Positions 1 through 9,735 are shown, counted from the stretch's first letter. The stretch is 63,369 nt of DNA from JBFWVD01 sp050246915 (GCA_050246915.1 JBFWVD010000028.1:1-63369); one strand, 5' to 3'. Translations and numbers: made by a program. Notes: generated from the letters alone by a model not told the origin.

Positions 1-351
1 GCGGTGAGCGCGGTGTCGCGCAGCGGACCACTGCTCGCCAACACGGCGGTGACCAACGTGCCCGGCTCGCCGGTCCCTCAGTACTTCCACGGAGCGAAGA
101 TCGTCAAGAGCACAGGCTGCGTGCCGTTGTCGGATGGGCTGGGTCTGTTCCACTGCGTCACCAGCTTCTGCAGCGAGTTCACGTTCATGTTCACCGCATG
201 CCGACAGCTGCTGCCCGACGTCGACACCTACCGGTTGTGCATCGAACGTTCACTCGATGACCTGCGCACCGCAGCCACCGGCCCAGCGCCGGCGACCAAG
301 CGATCCAAGCCGAGGACCGCCCGGCCCGCTGCGGCTCGGGACGACTCGTGA
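1..351 (+). CDS. WS/DGAT-family O-acyltransferase, C-terminal end only
   Basis: This is the last 116 residues of a protein whose start lies left of the window. The block NTAVTNVPGSPVPQYFHG and the following GLGLFHCVTSFCSEFTFMFTAC match the C-terminal domain (DUF1298) of wax ester synthase/diacylglycerol acyltransferases, which esterify an acyl-CoA to a fatty alcohol or diacylglycerol. The complete paralogue at 13828-15291 has the equivalent stretch (NVPGPRVPLYFCGARA, then GMGLVHTVSSY), which supports the call. The catalytic HHxxxDG motif lies outside the window and cannot be checked. The next gene starts inside its stop codon (GTGA overlap), so the two are probably co-transcribed. Confidence 0.85.
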   Translation, partial: AVSAVSRSGPLLANTAVTNVPGSPVPQYFHGAKIVKSTGCVPLSDGLGLFHCVTSFCSEFTFMFTACRQLLPDVDTYRLCIERSLDDLRTAATGPAPATKRSKPRTARPAAARDDS

Positions 352-1454
352 GCGCAAGCCGCGGTGCATCGAGCGCATCTCCCGCCGTCGATCCACCCGG
401 ATCGAACGGCGCCACCGTGATGCACATGGAGGTGACCGGCCAGAAGAACCTGCGCAGATACGGCACCGTCACTCGGTACCGCACGTTGATGAGCGACGGG
501 ACCGAGCGCGAAGTGATCCACGGCCAATCGCTCACAGGCCGCAAGCACAACGCCGGACCACTCCCGTTGACGCTCGTCACCGCTCCACCATTGAGCCTCG
601 GCCCCGACGGCATGGTCATGCACTTTCTCCTGCGTTCCATGGAAGGTGGTCTCGACGGCCTGGTGTTCGGGCCGGAACGGAGCCGGAGCGACGTCGACGT
701 GTCGGCGGTGGACCGCCGGCGCATCGCCGACAGCCTCACGCTGCCCAACAGCGCACAAGCCGCCCATCGACTCGCCGATCATCTTGCGCAGCACCACTCG
801 GTCGATCTGCGTCACGTCGTGTGGGTGGGGATCTCGCTGGGGGCGATCAAGGGCATCTTGTTCTCGGCGCTGGCACCGTCGTTCGATCGAACCGTGGTGT
901 ACAGCCACTTCGTCGCTCCGGTGTGCCCGGCCCCCATGGCCGCCCCGACGGAGGCGGAGTACCGGCGCTTCTTGTTCGGCGAGTTGGGGGCGTTGTTCCG
1001 CACCTCGGGCGAGCTGATCGCGAAGGACGTCCGGGATCGAACAATCGGGATCCATGAGAACGTGATGCGGATCGCACGACCCGGGTTGCTCATGCGATAT
1101 GCCCGATCGGCGCCGCGTGACAGCGCCTTCCACATGTTCACCACGGCGTGGAGGGAAGCCATCGTGAACGGCGACGCCGGCCGGGGCGCCCGGTCACTAC
1201 CACTCGAACGTTTGACCACCTTCGAGCTGTTCGACCGCGACAGCGGGAGCCCGGTCGAACAGTGGCGTGAACAGCTCCGACGACAGCTTCGCAGCGGTAG
1301 CTGCCGCCTGGTGGTGGAGCACGGATTGCACACCGACGCCGTCCGCCTCAGCTATCAGGCGAAGCGGGCCAAGGCGGTCGAGGACGTCGTCGGGCAGCTG
1401 CGCCGCGGGGTCCCCGTCGACGAGCTGCGCCACCCGCTCGACGCCACCACGTGA
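348..1454 (+). CDS. alpha/beta-hydrolase-like protein of unknown function
   Basis: This 368-residue protein starts with GTG inside the stop of the WS/DGAT gene (GTGA). A nucleophile-elbow motif GISLG follows a hydrophobic strand near residue 162 (VVWVGISLGAIKGILF), and a late histidine occurs in VVEHGLHTDAVRL near residue 332. This is the layout of a serine alpha/beta hydrolase. No classic oxyanion HGG motif is visible and I do not recognise a named family. Coupling to an acyltransferase suggests a role in acyl-ester metabolism, but that is inference from position only. The substrate is unknown. Confidence 0.6.
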   Translation: MSASRGASSASPAVDPPGSNGATVMHMEVTGQKNLRRYGTVTRYRTLMSDGTEREVIHGQSLTGRKHNAGPLPLTLVTAPPLSLGPDGMVMHFLLRSMEGGLDGLVFGPERSRSDVDVSAVDRRRIADSLTLPNSAQAAHRLADHLAQHHSVDLRHVVWVGISLGAIKGILFSALAPSFDRTVVYSHFVAPVCPAPMAAPTEAEYRRFLFGELGALFRTSGELIAKDVRDRTIGIHENVMRIARPGLLMRYARSAPRDSAFHMFTTAWREAIVNGDAGRGARSLPLERLTTFELFDRDSGSPVEQWREQLRRQLRSGSCRLVVEHGLHTDAVRLSYQAKRAKAVEDVVGQLRRGVPVDELRHPLDATT

Positions 1455-1493
1455 GCCGCCCTGCGAGCAAGCGGGTCTGAGCGGCCCGAACGA

Positions 1494-2285
1494 TCAGCGG
1501 GCCAGGAACCGATCGAGTACCGCTGGGTGTTCCTCGCGCAGCTGTTCGGCCGCCGCACGCCCGACCGGGATGGCCAACGCGTGCACACGCCGACCGATCG
1601 ACATGTCACCGATCGCCGCCACGCCTTTCAACTCGATCTCGACCATCTCGGGGCTCGGGCCGATGAGCAGCACCGACCCACCCGTGGCTGACTGCCACGC
1701 CCGAGTCTCCTTGCGTGCTTGGCGCGCACCGACCTTGCCCAGCATGCCCTGTCCCCGGTGAGAGAACGGGGCGATCAGCAACTGGACGTCGGCGGGGGGC
1801 GCCAGGTCGGCAGAGGCGACGCGTCGAAGGCCACCGTCGACGAAGCGGCGACGACCGATCTTGTGGGGCCGCACTAGCGGTGCCGGGGACGAGCTGGCTG
1901 CGACCATGTCGGCCAGACGGTACGAGCCCGAATCGAGCAGGACGCGACGCAACGTGAGCAGCCTCAGCGCCACCGCCGCCGCGCTGTCAACCTCCGTTGA
2001 CTCCAAACCTCCGTACACCGGCTCGGTCAGCTCGCTGGCACGGACCCAGAACTTGCGCCGGGTGCCCGACACGTAATCGCTCCACATCGTGGCCACCTGC
2101 TCGAAGCTCAGACCAGCAGCCAGCGTGGCGACAGCGTGCGAGCCGGCCGACGTGCCGATCATGGGAGCCGCCGTGACATCGATCCCTTCCTCGCGCAGGC
2201 CGGCCACCACGCCCATGTCGAAGCCGTAGGCGAATGCGCCACCGCCGCCGAAGCACACCGAGATGGGTGATCTGTCTGGGTTCAT
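1494..2285 (-). CDS. patatin-like phospholipase
   Basis: This 263-residue protein has the patatin signature. An oxyanion glycine loop (CFGGGGAFAYG) stands near the N-terminus, followed by the nucleophile elbow GTSAG (Ser in MIGTSAGSHA) and the catalytic Asp in FVDGGLRR. Patatins use a Ser-Asp dyad to cleave acyl esters of phospholipids or neutral lipids. The ATG at 2285 is chosen because GAGGAGGG lies just upstream; in-frame codons further upstream lack such a site. No signal peptide is visible, so it probably acts inside the cell. It converges on the hydrolase at 348-1454 and is divergent from gpsA. Confidence 0.85.
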   Translation of the reverse strand: MNPDRSPISVCFGGGGAFAYGFDMGVVAGLREEGIDVTAAPMIGTSAGSHAVATLAAGLSFEQVATMWSDYVSGTRRKFWVRASELTEPVYGGLESTEVDSAAAVALRLLTLRRVLLDSGSYRLADMVAASSSPAPLVRPHKIGRRRFVDGGLRRVASADLAPPADVQLLIAPFSHRGQGMLGKVGARQARKETRAWQSATGGSVLLIGPSPEMVEIELKGVAAIGDMSIGRRVHALAIPVGRAAAEQLREEHPAVLDRFLAR

Positions 2286-2465
2286 CGAGCCCTCCTCGTC
2301 GCAGTGGTGGCCGGCCTGGCGCGAGACGAGATCGCGGCCCGAACACGATCCGCCAATGGCTAGCACCAAACTCGTGCGTCGATCGACGGCCGGTGACGTG
2401 CACGATCGGGCGGGGTCGGCAATTGGTTACCGTTGCGGTCAGCAACCGGGGAGATGAGGTGGGCC

Positions 2466-3455
2466 ATGAGGGTCACGGTCTTGGGGGCCGGATCGTGGGG
2501 CACGAGCGTTGCGTCGCTGCTGGCGGGCCGACACGACACGGTCTTGTGGGCCCGAGACGAACAGCTCGCGCGCTCGATCAATCGCACGAACGAGAACACC
2601 AAGTACCTGCCCGGCATCAGCCTGCCTGGATCGCTTCGCGCCACGAGCGATCTCGCCGAGGCCGCTGGGCACGCCCAGATGCTCATCGTCGGCGTGCCCA
2701 CATCGGCGTTCCGGGTGACGCTCGAAGCCGCGGCTGCGTCGGTCGAGCCGTGGATCCCGGTCGTGAGCTTGGCCAAGGGGCTCGAGCAGGACACACATCT
2801 GCGCATGACCGAGGTCATCGCCCAGGTGCTGCCGGGACGACCGGCCGCAGCACTCACCGGTCCGAACATCGCTCGCGAGATCGTGTCGGGCAATGCTGCG
2901 GCGAGCGTGATCGCCACGCCCGACCTCGCGGTGGCCCAAGCACTGCAACGGATCCTGCAGCGCGGGCTGTTCCGGGTCTACACGAACCATGACGTCATCG
3001 GCTGCGAGCTCGGCGGTGCCCTGAAGAACGTGATCGCCATCGCCAGCGGACTCGCCCAAGGGCTGTACGTGGGCGACAACACCCGCGCCGCGGTCATGAC
3101 GCGCGGGCTCGCCGAGCTGACGCGGCTGGGTGTGGCCATGGGCGCACAGCCGGAGACCTTCGCCGGCCTTGCCGGGATGGGCGACCTCATGGTGACGTGC
3201 ATGAGCCCGCACAGCCGCAATCGTCACGTCGGTGAGCAGCTCGGTCTGGGCCGGAGCGTCGAGGAGATCGTCGCCAGCATGTCGATGGTGGCCGAAGGGG
3301 TCCGCACCGTCGTGGTCGTCCACCAGTTGGCGGAGATGTACGGGATCGCCATGCCCGTGTGCGAGTCGATCTACGGGGTCGTCACCGGAGCCATCCGAGC
3401 CGACGAGGCCTACCGCGGCCTGCGCGAGGCCGGTCACGAGGCTCAGCCGGGCTGA
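2466..3455 (+). CDS. gpsA: glycerol-3-phosphate dehydrogenase [NAD(P)+]
   Basis: This enzyme reduces dihydroxyacetone phosphate to sn-glycerol-3-phosphate, the backbone of membrane and storage glycerolipids. The protein has 329 residues, normal for GpsA. The N-terminal Rossmann motif GAGSWGTS (residues 7-14), the VSLAKGLE segment, TGPNIARE and the catalytic-lysine helix GGALKNVIAIASG are all present. The ATG at 2466 puts the dinucleotide-binding strand right at the N-terminus, as in the family; an in-frame ATG at 2454 is an alternative. The stop codon abuts the stop codon of the convergent PlsB-type gene, so producer and user of glycerol-3-phosphate are adjacent. Confidence 0.95.
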   Translation: MRVTVLGAGSWGTSVASLLAGRHDTVLWARDEQLARSINRTNENTKYLPGISLPGSLRATSDLAEAAGHAQMLIVGVPTSAFRVTLEAAAASVEPWIPVVSLAKGLEQDTHLRMTEVIAQVLPGRPAAALTGPNIAREIVSGNAAASVIATPDLAVAQALQRILQRGLFRVYTNHDVIGCELGGALKNVIAIASGLAQGLYVGDNTRAAVMTRGLAELTRLGVAMGAQPETFAGLAGMGDLMVTCMSPHSRNRHVGEQLGLGRSVEEIVASMSMVAEGVRTVVVVHQLAEMYGIAMPVCESIYGVVTGAIRADEAYRGLREAGHEAQPG

Positions 3456-5864
3456 TCAACCAGCCTCCGAGGTCCCCGCCCCCGACGTGCCGAGCACCAC
3501 ATCACGCAGATCCACGGGCTTCACCCGACCGATCCCCACGGCCGCCACCGCGTCGATCTGGTCGAGCAGGCCCCGGAGCTCGCTCGCCATCGCCGCGCGG
3601 TCTTCGACGATCTGCGGACGACGGTTGTCGGTGAGGCCCATGTGCCGCATGAGGTCCAGCGCCGGCTTGAACAGATGCGTCGACACGGCCTCGGGCGAGC
3701 GGATCCACCCGCGACGCAACGCGAAGCGCCCGAGATCGGGGAGTGAAGCAGACAACGCCTTCTCGTCGAGCACCCCGACGATCGCCTGCCGTGTCAACGC
3801 GTCCGCCACCACCCAGTAGGCCTCGAGGATCGAACGCAGCACCACCGGAGACCACAGCATCGGCAGCTGGTCGAGCAGTCGCTCGACACCGGCTCGTGTC
3901 GACATCAGTTCGGCGCCGCTGGGCGCCGACGTGTCGAATTCACGCCACAACGACTCGACGAACGCCTCCCGCTCCTCGAAGAAGAAGTCGAACTTGAGCA
4001 GATCGCGCAAGCGCGTGGCTGATGCCACGAACGCAGCCGGTGGATCATCGCCCGGAGCCATCGCCGCGCTCACCAGCGCCAGCTCCACGATCGCCGGGAT
4101 CAGGAAGAAGTGCACAACGGTGTTGCGGTAGTAGGAGGCCGCCACGTGTTGCTCGGCGCCGATCTCGTACAGCGTCTCGGGACCGGGGTAGGACCTCACG
4201 ACCTTGTGCCGACAGAGCGCATCGAGCGTTCGCTTGACCTCCTTGGAGGAATCGAGTTGCTGGGCGCTCGCCGTCATCGGCAGATCACGGCGACGGGCGA
4301 ACTCGAGCGGGCGTCGCACCTCCTCGATGATCTCCTCGAGGGTACGAGCGCGGTGCCCTGGCAACAACAGCGCCAAGGTGACCATGGCCGTGCCGGTGAT
4401 GGGCGTGACCGAGTTGATGCGTCGAGCCACCTCGAGCCCCACCTTGTGCATGGCCAGGCGCAGATCGGCATCAGACATCGTCGCCAGCTCCTGCGGTGTA
4501 CCCATCGCTTCGCTGAGCAGCATCGGCTCGGCGAAGCGCGTGTAGATGCGCCCGAACGGTTGTCGCTGGGACTTCACGTAGCGGACCAAGGTTCCGAGCG
4601 TCTCGGGCTCCTTGGGTCGGCCGCTCGCTTCGGCGGCGTAGTCACGCACATCATGGATCTGGTCGTACGCGATCGACGCAGGCACGATCGCCACATCATC
4701 GGCTCGCCCCTCGCGGTACGCGTCCACCACGTAGGTCAGCAACCCGAGCTTCGGCGGCAACAGCTTGCCGGTGCGAGAACGGCCGCCTTCCACATACCAC
4801 TGCAGGCTGAACCGCTTCTCCATCAAGAACCCGACGTACTCGCGCAACATCGCCTTGTAGACCTTGTTGTCGCTGGTGTCGCGTCGGATGAAGATCGTTC
4901 CGCCCATGCGGAACAGCGGCCCGATCGGCCACACCGCCATGTTGATGCCGCCGAAGGTGTGCGTCCGCGGCAGATGGTGCTCGTGCAACGTCGCCGGCAT
5001 CACCAGCGCGTCGAGATTCGATCGATGGCTCGGCAGCACCAGTGCCGGATAGCGCTGCATGTAGGAGCGCACCGTCTCGATCTGCTCACGGTCACAATCG
5101 ATCACGGGGTCATAGCCCTGCCGATACACGAAATCAGCGAACTGGACGGTGAAGTCGACGAACATCCTCGAGGACCCGGCGACCATCTCGTCGAGGTAGC
5201 GATGAGCTTCGGCGGCCACTGATTCGGCCGACCGTCCGAGCGAATCAGCCAACTGTTGGGTGAGGTTGTTGAACCGCGCCGTGAGCGTGATCTGCTCCCG
5301 CACCAGGCTCGGCATCTTGTACTCGGCTCCGACGAGGCGATATTCGGCCCGTTCCACGGCGAGCACAGCACGCCGCATCACGAAGCGGGCGAACCCCGAT
5401 CGCTGGCCGGCGAGCGATCCGCCCACGACGTTCCAACGATTGCGCAGCATCGCCGCCGTGGCCGACTCCCCGGCGGTCACCATGTAGCGACCCGGGTCCT
5501 TGCCGAGCAGCGCCTGACGTCGAGGGCCTGGCCGCCGCGGGTTGCCCATCGCCAGGTCGACGAGACGCACCGAACGTCGACCATTGCGCTCCGGCGGCAG
5601 CCAGGTGACCCGGACCGGGACCAGGACCTCCTCATCGTCGAGGGCATCGAGTTGATCGATGAACTGCGGCCACTCCCGTTCTGGTGCCTTCGGCAATGGA
5701 GCGCGCACGATCACGCCCGGTCGCGCCGAGCCGTCCGCCACCGATCGTTCCAACCATGCGCGCAACAACGACAGCTCGACCACACTGGCGCCGATGGCCA
5801 GGTAGGTCACCCCCGCCGCCGAGTCCCCGCGTCCGGCCTCATCGCTGTGCTGTGTCGTTTCCAC
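3456..5864 (-). CDS. plsB: glycerol-3-phosphate 1-O-acyltransferase, PlsB type
   Basis: This protein of 802 residues matches the length of PlsB, which transfers an acyl group to the sn-1 position of glycerol-3-phosphate at the membrane. Acyltransferase block I is HRSNLD (residues 280-285, the HX4D catalytic motif), block II is GGTIFIRR (321-328) and block III is YVEGGRSRTGK (357-367). Block III's EGGRSRTGK form is characteristic of PlsB rather than PlsC. The start is GTG at 5864 with AAGGGGG upstream. It converges on gpsA with no intergenic base. A plant-type or other GPAT is less likely given length and motifs. Confidence 0.92.
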   Translation of the reverse strand: METTQHSDEAGRGDSAAGVTYLAIGASVVELSLLRAWLERSVADGSARPGVIVRAPLPKAPEREWPQFIDQLDALDDEEVLVPVRVTWLPPERNGRRSVRLVDLAMGNPRRPGPRRQALLGKDPGRYMVTAGESATAAMLRNRWNVVGGSLAGQRSGFARFVMRRAVLAVERAEYRLVGAEYKMPSLVREQITLTARFNNLTQQLADSLGRSAESVAAEAHRYLDEMVAGSSRMFVDFTVQFADFVYRQGYDPVIDCDREQIETVRSYMQRYPALVLPSHRSNLDALVMPATLHEHHLPRTHTFGGINMAVWPIGPLFRMGGTIFIRRDTSDNKVYKAMLREYVGFLMEKRFSLQWYVEGGRSRTGKLLPPKLGLLTYVVDAYREGRADDVAIVPASIAYDQIHDVRDYAAEASGRPKEPETLGTLVRYVKSQRQPFGRIYTRFAEPMLLSEAMGTPQELATMSDADLRLAMHKVGLEVARRINSVTPITGTAMVTLALLLPGHRARTLEEIIEEVRRPLEFARRRDLPMTASAQQLDSSKEVKRTLDALCRHKVVRSYPGPETLYEIGAEQHVAASYYRNTVVHFFLIPAIVELALVSAAMAPGDDPPAAFVASATRLRDLLKFDFFFEEREAFVESLWREFDTSAPSGAELMSTRAGVERLLDQLPMLWSPVVLRSILEAYWVVADALTRQAIVGVLDEKALSASLPDLGRFALRRGWIRSPEAVSTHLFKPALDLMRHMGLTDNRRPQIVEDRAAMASELRGLLDQIDAVAAVGIGRVKPVDLRDVVLGTSGAGTSEAG

Positions 5865-5903
5865 GTGTTCCCCCTTGTCTCACGTGCGCACACGCAGTTC
5901 TAC

Positions 5904-6815
5904 CTAGCTGACCCCCACCACCGCCTCGACCCAGCCCACCACATCGGCGAGGACCTCGTCACGGTTCAGCTCGTTGAGCAGTTCGTGTCGCGCGTCCGGG
6001 TAATAACGCGCCGTGACGACGAGGCCGGCGTCGCGGTACGACTGCTCGAGCACCCGCACAGTCGCCCCACCCCCGGAAACCGGATCGGCCTCGCCGGTGA
6101 TGAGCAGGACGGGCTTGCCGGCCCCGATCGCGGCGATGCGTGTGGGATCGGTCCCTTGCGCGAGCAGCCCGATGACCCCGTTGACGTAGCCGAGCGTCAG
6201 TGGCGCGCCGTCGCCGCAGAGCGGATCGGCGATGTACTTGTCGACCTCGGCCTCGTCTCGGCTCAGCCAATCAAACGGAGTTCGAGCCGGTTCGAACGGA
6301 TCGTTGAACGGCCCCAGCCCTTCTAGTGGTGTGTCCCCCCCACCCGCATCGACTCCGGCCTGCAACGCGACGACCATGCCTTCGAGCTCAGGCGAGGGAC
6401 CGAAGCTGCCGGACAGCACGAAACCGGCCAGCTCGGCTGCGTGGCGTTGCACGTACACCTGGGTGAACACCGAACCCATGGAGTGGCCGAACACGATGAC
6501 CGGGACGTTCCCGTGCTCCTCGATGGCTCGCTCCTGCACGCAGTGGATGGCGTCGAGCACGCCGTCGAAGCCGCGTGGACCGCTGCGCCCGAACCCTGTC
6601 GAGGTAGCGGTGCGGCCGAAACCACGATGATCGTCGGCGTAGACGGCACAGCCGACTGCGGCGAGCGCCTCGCCGAGACCGCCGTAGCGGCCGGAGTGCT
6701 CCGACGCTCCATGGAGCACGAGCACGACGGCGCGAGCGTCACTCGGCGGGAGCCAACGGCGATAGAAGATCTCCACGCCGTCTCGATCGGTGAGCGTTGC
6801 TTCCTGCATGGTCAT
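5904..6815 (-). CDS. monoacylglycerol-lipase-like alpha/beta hydrolase
   Basis: This 303-residue serine hydrolase resembles monoglyceride lipases and lysophospholipases. The oxyanion region LHGASEHSGRYG, the nucleophile elbow GHSMG (in VIVFGHSMGSVFTQ), an acidic residue in ITGEADPVSGGG and the catalytic histidine in PDARHELLNE are in the expected order. It would release free fatty acid from monoacylglycerol. Its ATG overlaps the stop of the upstream HAD-PlsC gene (ATGA), making it the last gene of a three-gene minus-strand operon with a WS/DGAT. Making and breaking glycerolipids from one transcript suggests turnover of storage lipid. Confidence 0.85.
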   Translation of the reverse strand: MTMQEATLTDRDGVEIFYRRWLPPSDARAVVLVLHGASEHSGRYGGLGEALAAVGCAVYADDHRGFGRTATSTGFGRSGPRGFDGVLDAIHCVQERAIEEHGNVPVIVFGHSMGSVFTQVYVQRHAAELAGFVLSGSFGPSPELEGMVVALQAGVDAGGGDTPLEGLGPFNDPFEPARTPFDWLSRDEAEVDKYIADPLCGDGAPLTLGYVNGVIGLLAQGTDPTRIAAIGAGKPVLLITGEADPVSGGGATVRVLEQSYRDAGLVVTARYYPDARHELLNELNRDEVLADVVGWVEAVVGVS

Positions 6816-8263
6816 CCAGTCTTCTGGGGCCAGTCGGCCAGCGTGCGGACATAGGCGGCGTGGACCGACTCGATGCGCCCCGGCAGGTTCTCGAGCGTCC
6901 AGTCGTCGGTGGGTATCGGTGGCAGCACCACCACGTCGACCCGGCCGGGCCGTAGGCGCATCTCGCTGCGGGTCGCGATCTCATCGGCGTTGCGGATGAT
7001 GATGGGCACGATCGGAGTGCCCGTCGCCATGGCGATGCGGAACGGTCCCTTCTTGAAGGGCAGCACCTCGCGCGTCTTGGAACGCGTGCCCTCTGGCGAG
7101 ATCAACAACGACAAGCCACGCTCGACCGCTTCCTGCACTGGTCGCAACGCCTCCACGGCGTTGGCCGAGTCGGACCGATCGATGAACACTGCGTCGAGCA
7201 AGTTGCCGAGCACCGCTCCGATGGGGTTGTTCGCCGCCTCCTTCTTCCCAACGGCCGTGTACTCGGTGCCGATGAGCTTGGCCGCCATCACGACGTCGAT
7301 GTTGTTGCGGTGGTTGAAGATGAACACCGCTGGGCGCTGCTTGCGCAGGTTCTCCTCACCCTGGACGTTGAAGGTGACCCCCGTCGACGCGAAGAGCGTG
7401 TCGATCCAGGATTTCACGAAGAAGTCCACGCCCGCCCGTCGCCTGCGGGCCACCACCCCGACCACGAGACCAGCCGCCGCGGTCGGTCCGAGCGCACCCA
7501 ACCCGAAGGCGGTACGGGCCGTGGCGCCGAGGCCGACGTTCCCGCGGCTGGTGAACTTGAGCACCGGCCAGCCGCGACGGTTCGCAACCTTCTCGAGCCC
7601 GGGCCGAGGGTTGGTGGGCCGGGGATTGCCGACGAGGTGCATCAACGCGGCGTCCTCGTCACCATCGGCGTAGAAGTAGCTCCGTGACAGGTCGATCCCG
7701 CGTGCTGCGGCGAAGACCTGCGCCTGGTCGGCCTTGGACTCACCCCAGATGACCGGCTGCACGACCTTGCCGGTGAGCACCCCGTCGATGACCTCGAGAC
7801 GGTTGCACACGATGTTCGTGATGCCCAACTCGCGTGCGATCGGTTCGACCTGATACTGAGTGGCCGACGAGACGATCGCCACCGTGTGACCGCGTCGTTG
7901 GTGAGCGGCCACCAGCGCTCGCATCTCGGGGTAGATCCGCTCGGCGATCTTCTTGGCGAAGAGCCGTTCGCCCGTCTCGATGAGCTCGGCCTCCGGCCGA
8001 TCAGCGAGCGCGGCGGTGGACACCGCGAGCACATCGGCGAACCCTGCACGACCGAACCCAGCAGCGACCCCGGCCTTTCCGAGGGCGAAGAACTCGTCGA
8101 GTCCCACCTCCCGGCGACGGAGACGGTCCTGGGCCATCACCTGCGCGGTGTAGCCGTAGACGACCGTGCCATCGAGGTCGAAGAGGGCCGCGATCTTCTT
8201 GCCGCGTGGCGACGCAGCGATCTCGGCCGGCGTGCCGGGAACGCGAGTGGTGCTCGGGGTCAT
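6812..8263 (-). CDS. HAD-IB hydrolase / PlsC acyltransferase fusion
   Basis: This is a two-domain protein of 483 residues. The N-terminal half is a HAD-superfamily IB phosphatase: nucleophile motif FDLDGT (residues 28-33), a second motif around IVSSAT and the FYADGDEDAALM motif. The C-terminal half is a 1-acylglycerol-3-phosphate acyltransferase: NHRNNID (HX4D) near residue 300 and SPEGTRSKTREVLPFKKG near 385. Such fusions are known in actinobacteria and would couple acylation with a phosphatase step on the way to diacylglycerol. The ATG at 8263 has GAAAGG upstream and overlaps the stop of the preceding WS/DGAT by ATGA. The substrate of the HAD domain is inferred. Confidence 0.88.
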   Translation of the reverse strand: MTPSTTRVPGTPAEIAASPRGKKIAALFDLDGTVVYGYTAQVMAQDRLRRREVGLDEFFALGKAGVAAGFGRAGFADVLAVSTAALADRPEAELIETGERLFAKKIAERIYPEMRALVAAHQRRGHTVAIVSSATQYQVEPIARELGITNIVCNRLEVIDGVLTGKVVQPVIWGESKADQAQVFAAARGIDLSRSYFYADGDEDAALMHLVGNPRPTNPRPGLEKVANRRGWPVLKFTSRGNVGLGATARTAFGLGALGPTAAAGLVVGVVARRRRAGVDFFVKSWIDTLFASTGVTFNVQGEENLRKQRPAVFIFNHRNNIDVVMAAKLIGTEYTAVGKKEAANNPIGAVLGNLLDAVFIDRSDSANAVEALRPVQEAVERGLSLLISPEGTRSKTREVLPFKKGPFRIAMATGTPIVPIIIRNADEIATRSEMRLRPGRVDVVVLPPIPTDDWTLENLPGRIESVHAAYVRTLADWPQKTG

Positions 8264-9711
8264 CGTGCACCTTTCGGGGAACGGCGACCGGGGCGTTGCG
8301 GCCGCGCAGCGGTTGGATGTGAAGCGGCACCGAGGGCGCAGATCTCGTCGAACCCGATGACGAGGCACCGTTCGAACAACTGCGGGTCCTGGATCGCAGC
8401 GGTGTCGTAGTTGACGGTGATGGAACAGCTCCCTCGGTAGGAGACCAACACCGCCATCATCGCCTGCCCGGGCAGCGGTCCACATCCGTAGATTCCGGCC
8501 AACTCGCTACCGGCGAGGTACAGCGTGGCGTCGATGCCGGGGATGTTGCTCGCTTGCACGTCAACCGAACTTGCTCCCTCGGCCATCCGGGCCAGCATCA
8601 CCCCCGGCATCATCGACATGACCGAGGACAAGGTGCCGAGCAGCCGTGCATCCACCGCACCCTCGATCGACGCCGCCATGTCGGTTCGCACCCGACGGAG
8701 GCGCTGCAGCGGATCAGCGGGCTCGACCGCCAGCGCCACCTGTACGCCCGACCACTGGTTGTTGGCGGACGGATCAGCGGCTCGGAAGCTCACCGGGATC
8801 GCTGCCGGCACCGCGTCGACCGGCAGGCCCATTGCGTGGTGATAGGCCCGGAGCGCCCCGCCGAGCGCGGCGAGGTAGGCGACGTTGACGGTGCCGTCGA
8901 CGAGCTTTCCGGCCGCCTTCAGCTCGGCGAGCGGTCGCTCGAGGACCGCGATGCGACGGGCGAGGCTGCGGCGGCGCAAGAGCGGGGAAGGCGGCACGCC
9001 CGGCCCTTCGAACATGCGGCGCACGGACGACACGGCGTGGGATGCCTCCGCGACGGTCCGGCTCGGGTTGACCAGCGCAGTGCCCGTGCGGCGCACCAGA
9101 GGAACGAGTCCCGCCGCGACGCGGATCGCATCGGCCGGAATGCTCTTCAACCGATGGACCGCCAACTCTGTCGGCGTCACGTCATGGGGCGCCGGTGCCA
9201 CCGGCATCACCGGCTCGGGATCGGGTGTCAACTCGAGCATCGCGGCGAGCATCTCGATGCCACCGATGCCATCGGTGAGCGCGTGGTGCGCCTTTACGAG
9301 CAGCGCAGCGCGCCCTCCCTCGAGTCCCTCGACCAGCGTCGCTTCCCAGAGAGGACGGCGGCGGTCGAGCGGCGCCATGGCGATCGGAGACGCCATCGCC
9401 AGCAGCTCGGTCATCGTTGCCGGCGCCGGAGCGGCGACGCGTCGCAGGTGATAGTCGAGGTCGAAGTCGGGGTCACCCAACCACCTCGGTGGGCCGAGGG
9501 GGATCAGCGGCGCCACCACCCGCTCACGCAAGCGATGGTGCACCCTCGACGCCCGTTCCAATGATCGGCGCAACCGGGCGAGGTCGGGTGCCGACTCGAG
9601 CAGGAGGATCGCCATCATCGTCGATCGCGCCGCGGTGTGCTCATCTCCCTTGTAGAGCAGATGGTCCAGGGAGGTCATGTCCCTCGACGGCGGACGGATG
9701 GTGCCTGTCAT
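8260..9711 (-). CDS. WS/DGAT-family wax ester/triacylglycerol synthase
   Basis: This complete 483-residue enzyme carries the catalytic HHALTDG motif (HHxxxDG, residues 142-148) and the C-terminal DUF1298 block (VQASNIPGIDATLYLAGSEL). WS/DGATs condense acyl-CoA with long-chain alcohols or diacylglycerol and act at the inner face of the membrane or at lipid droplets. GGGAG lies just before the ATG at 9711; a later ATG (MTSLDHL) is possible. It is first of the operon with HAD-PlsC and the lipase-like hydrolase, so a single transcript could carry late steps of triacylglycerol synthesis and its turnover. Confidence 0.9.
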   Translation of the reverse strand: MTGTIRPPSRDMTSLDHLLYKGDEHTAARSTMMAILLLESAPDLARLRRSLERASRVHHRLRERVVAPLIPLGPPRWLGDPDFDLDYHLRRVAAPAPATMTELLAMASPIAMAPLDRRRPLWEATLVEGLEGGRAALLVKAHHALTDGIGGIEMLAAMLELTPDPEPVMPVAPAPHDVTPTELAVHRLKSIPADAIRVAAGLVPLVRRTGTALVNPSRTVAEASHAVSSVRRMFEGPGVPPSPLLRRRSLARRIAVLERPLAELKAAGKLVDGTVNVAYLAALGGALRAYHHAMGLPVDAVPAAIPVSFRAADPSANNQWSGVQVALAVEPADPLQRLRRVRTDMAASIEGAVDARLLGTLSSVMSMMPGVMLARMAEGASSVDVQASNIPGIDATLYLAGSELAGIYGCGPLPGQAMMAVLVSYRGSCSITVNYDTAAIQDPQLFERCLVIGFDEICALGAASHPTAARPQRPGRRSPKGAR

Positions 9712-9735
9712 GGAGTGCTCCCGGTGCGCATCGTC

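Noticed and set aside
2439..3437. Long minus-strand open frame opposite gpsA
   Set aside because: It mirrors gpsA codon by codon, has Arg/His-rich low-quality sequence and no family resemblance; it is a high-GC antisense shadow.
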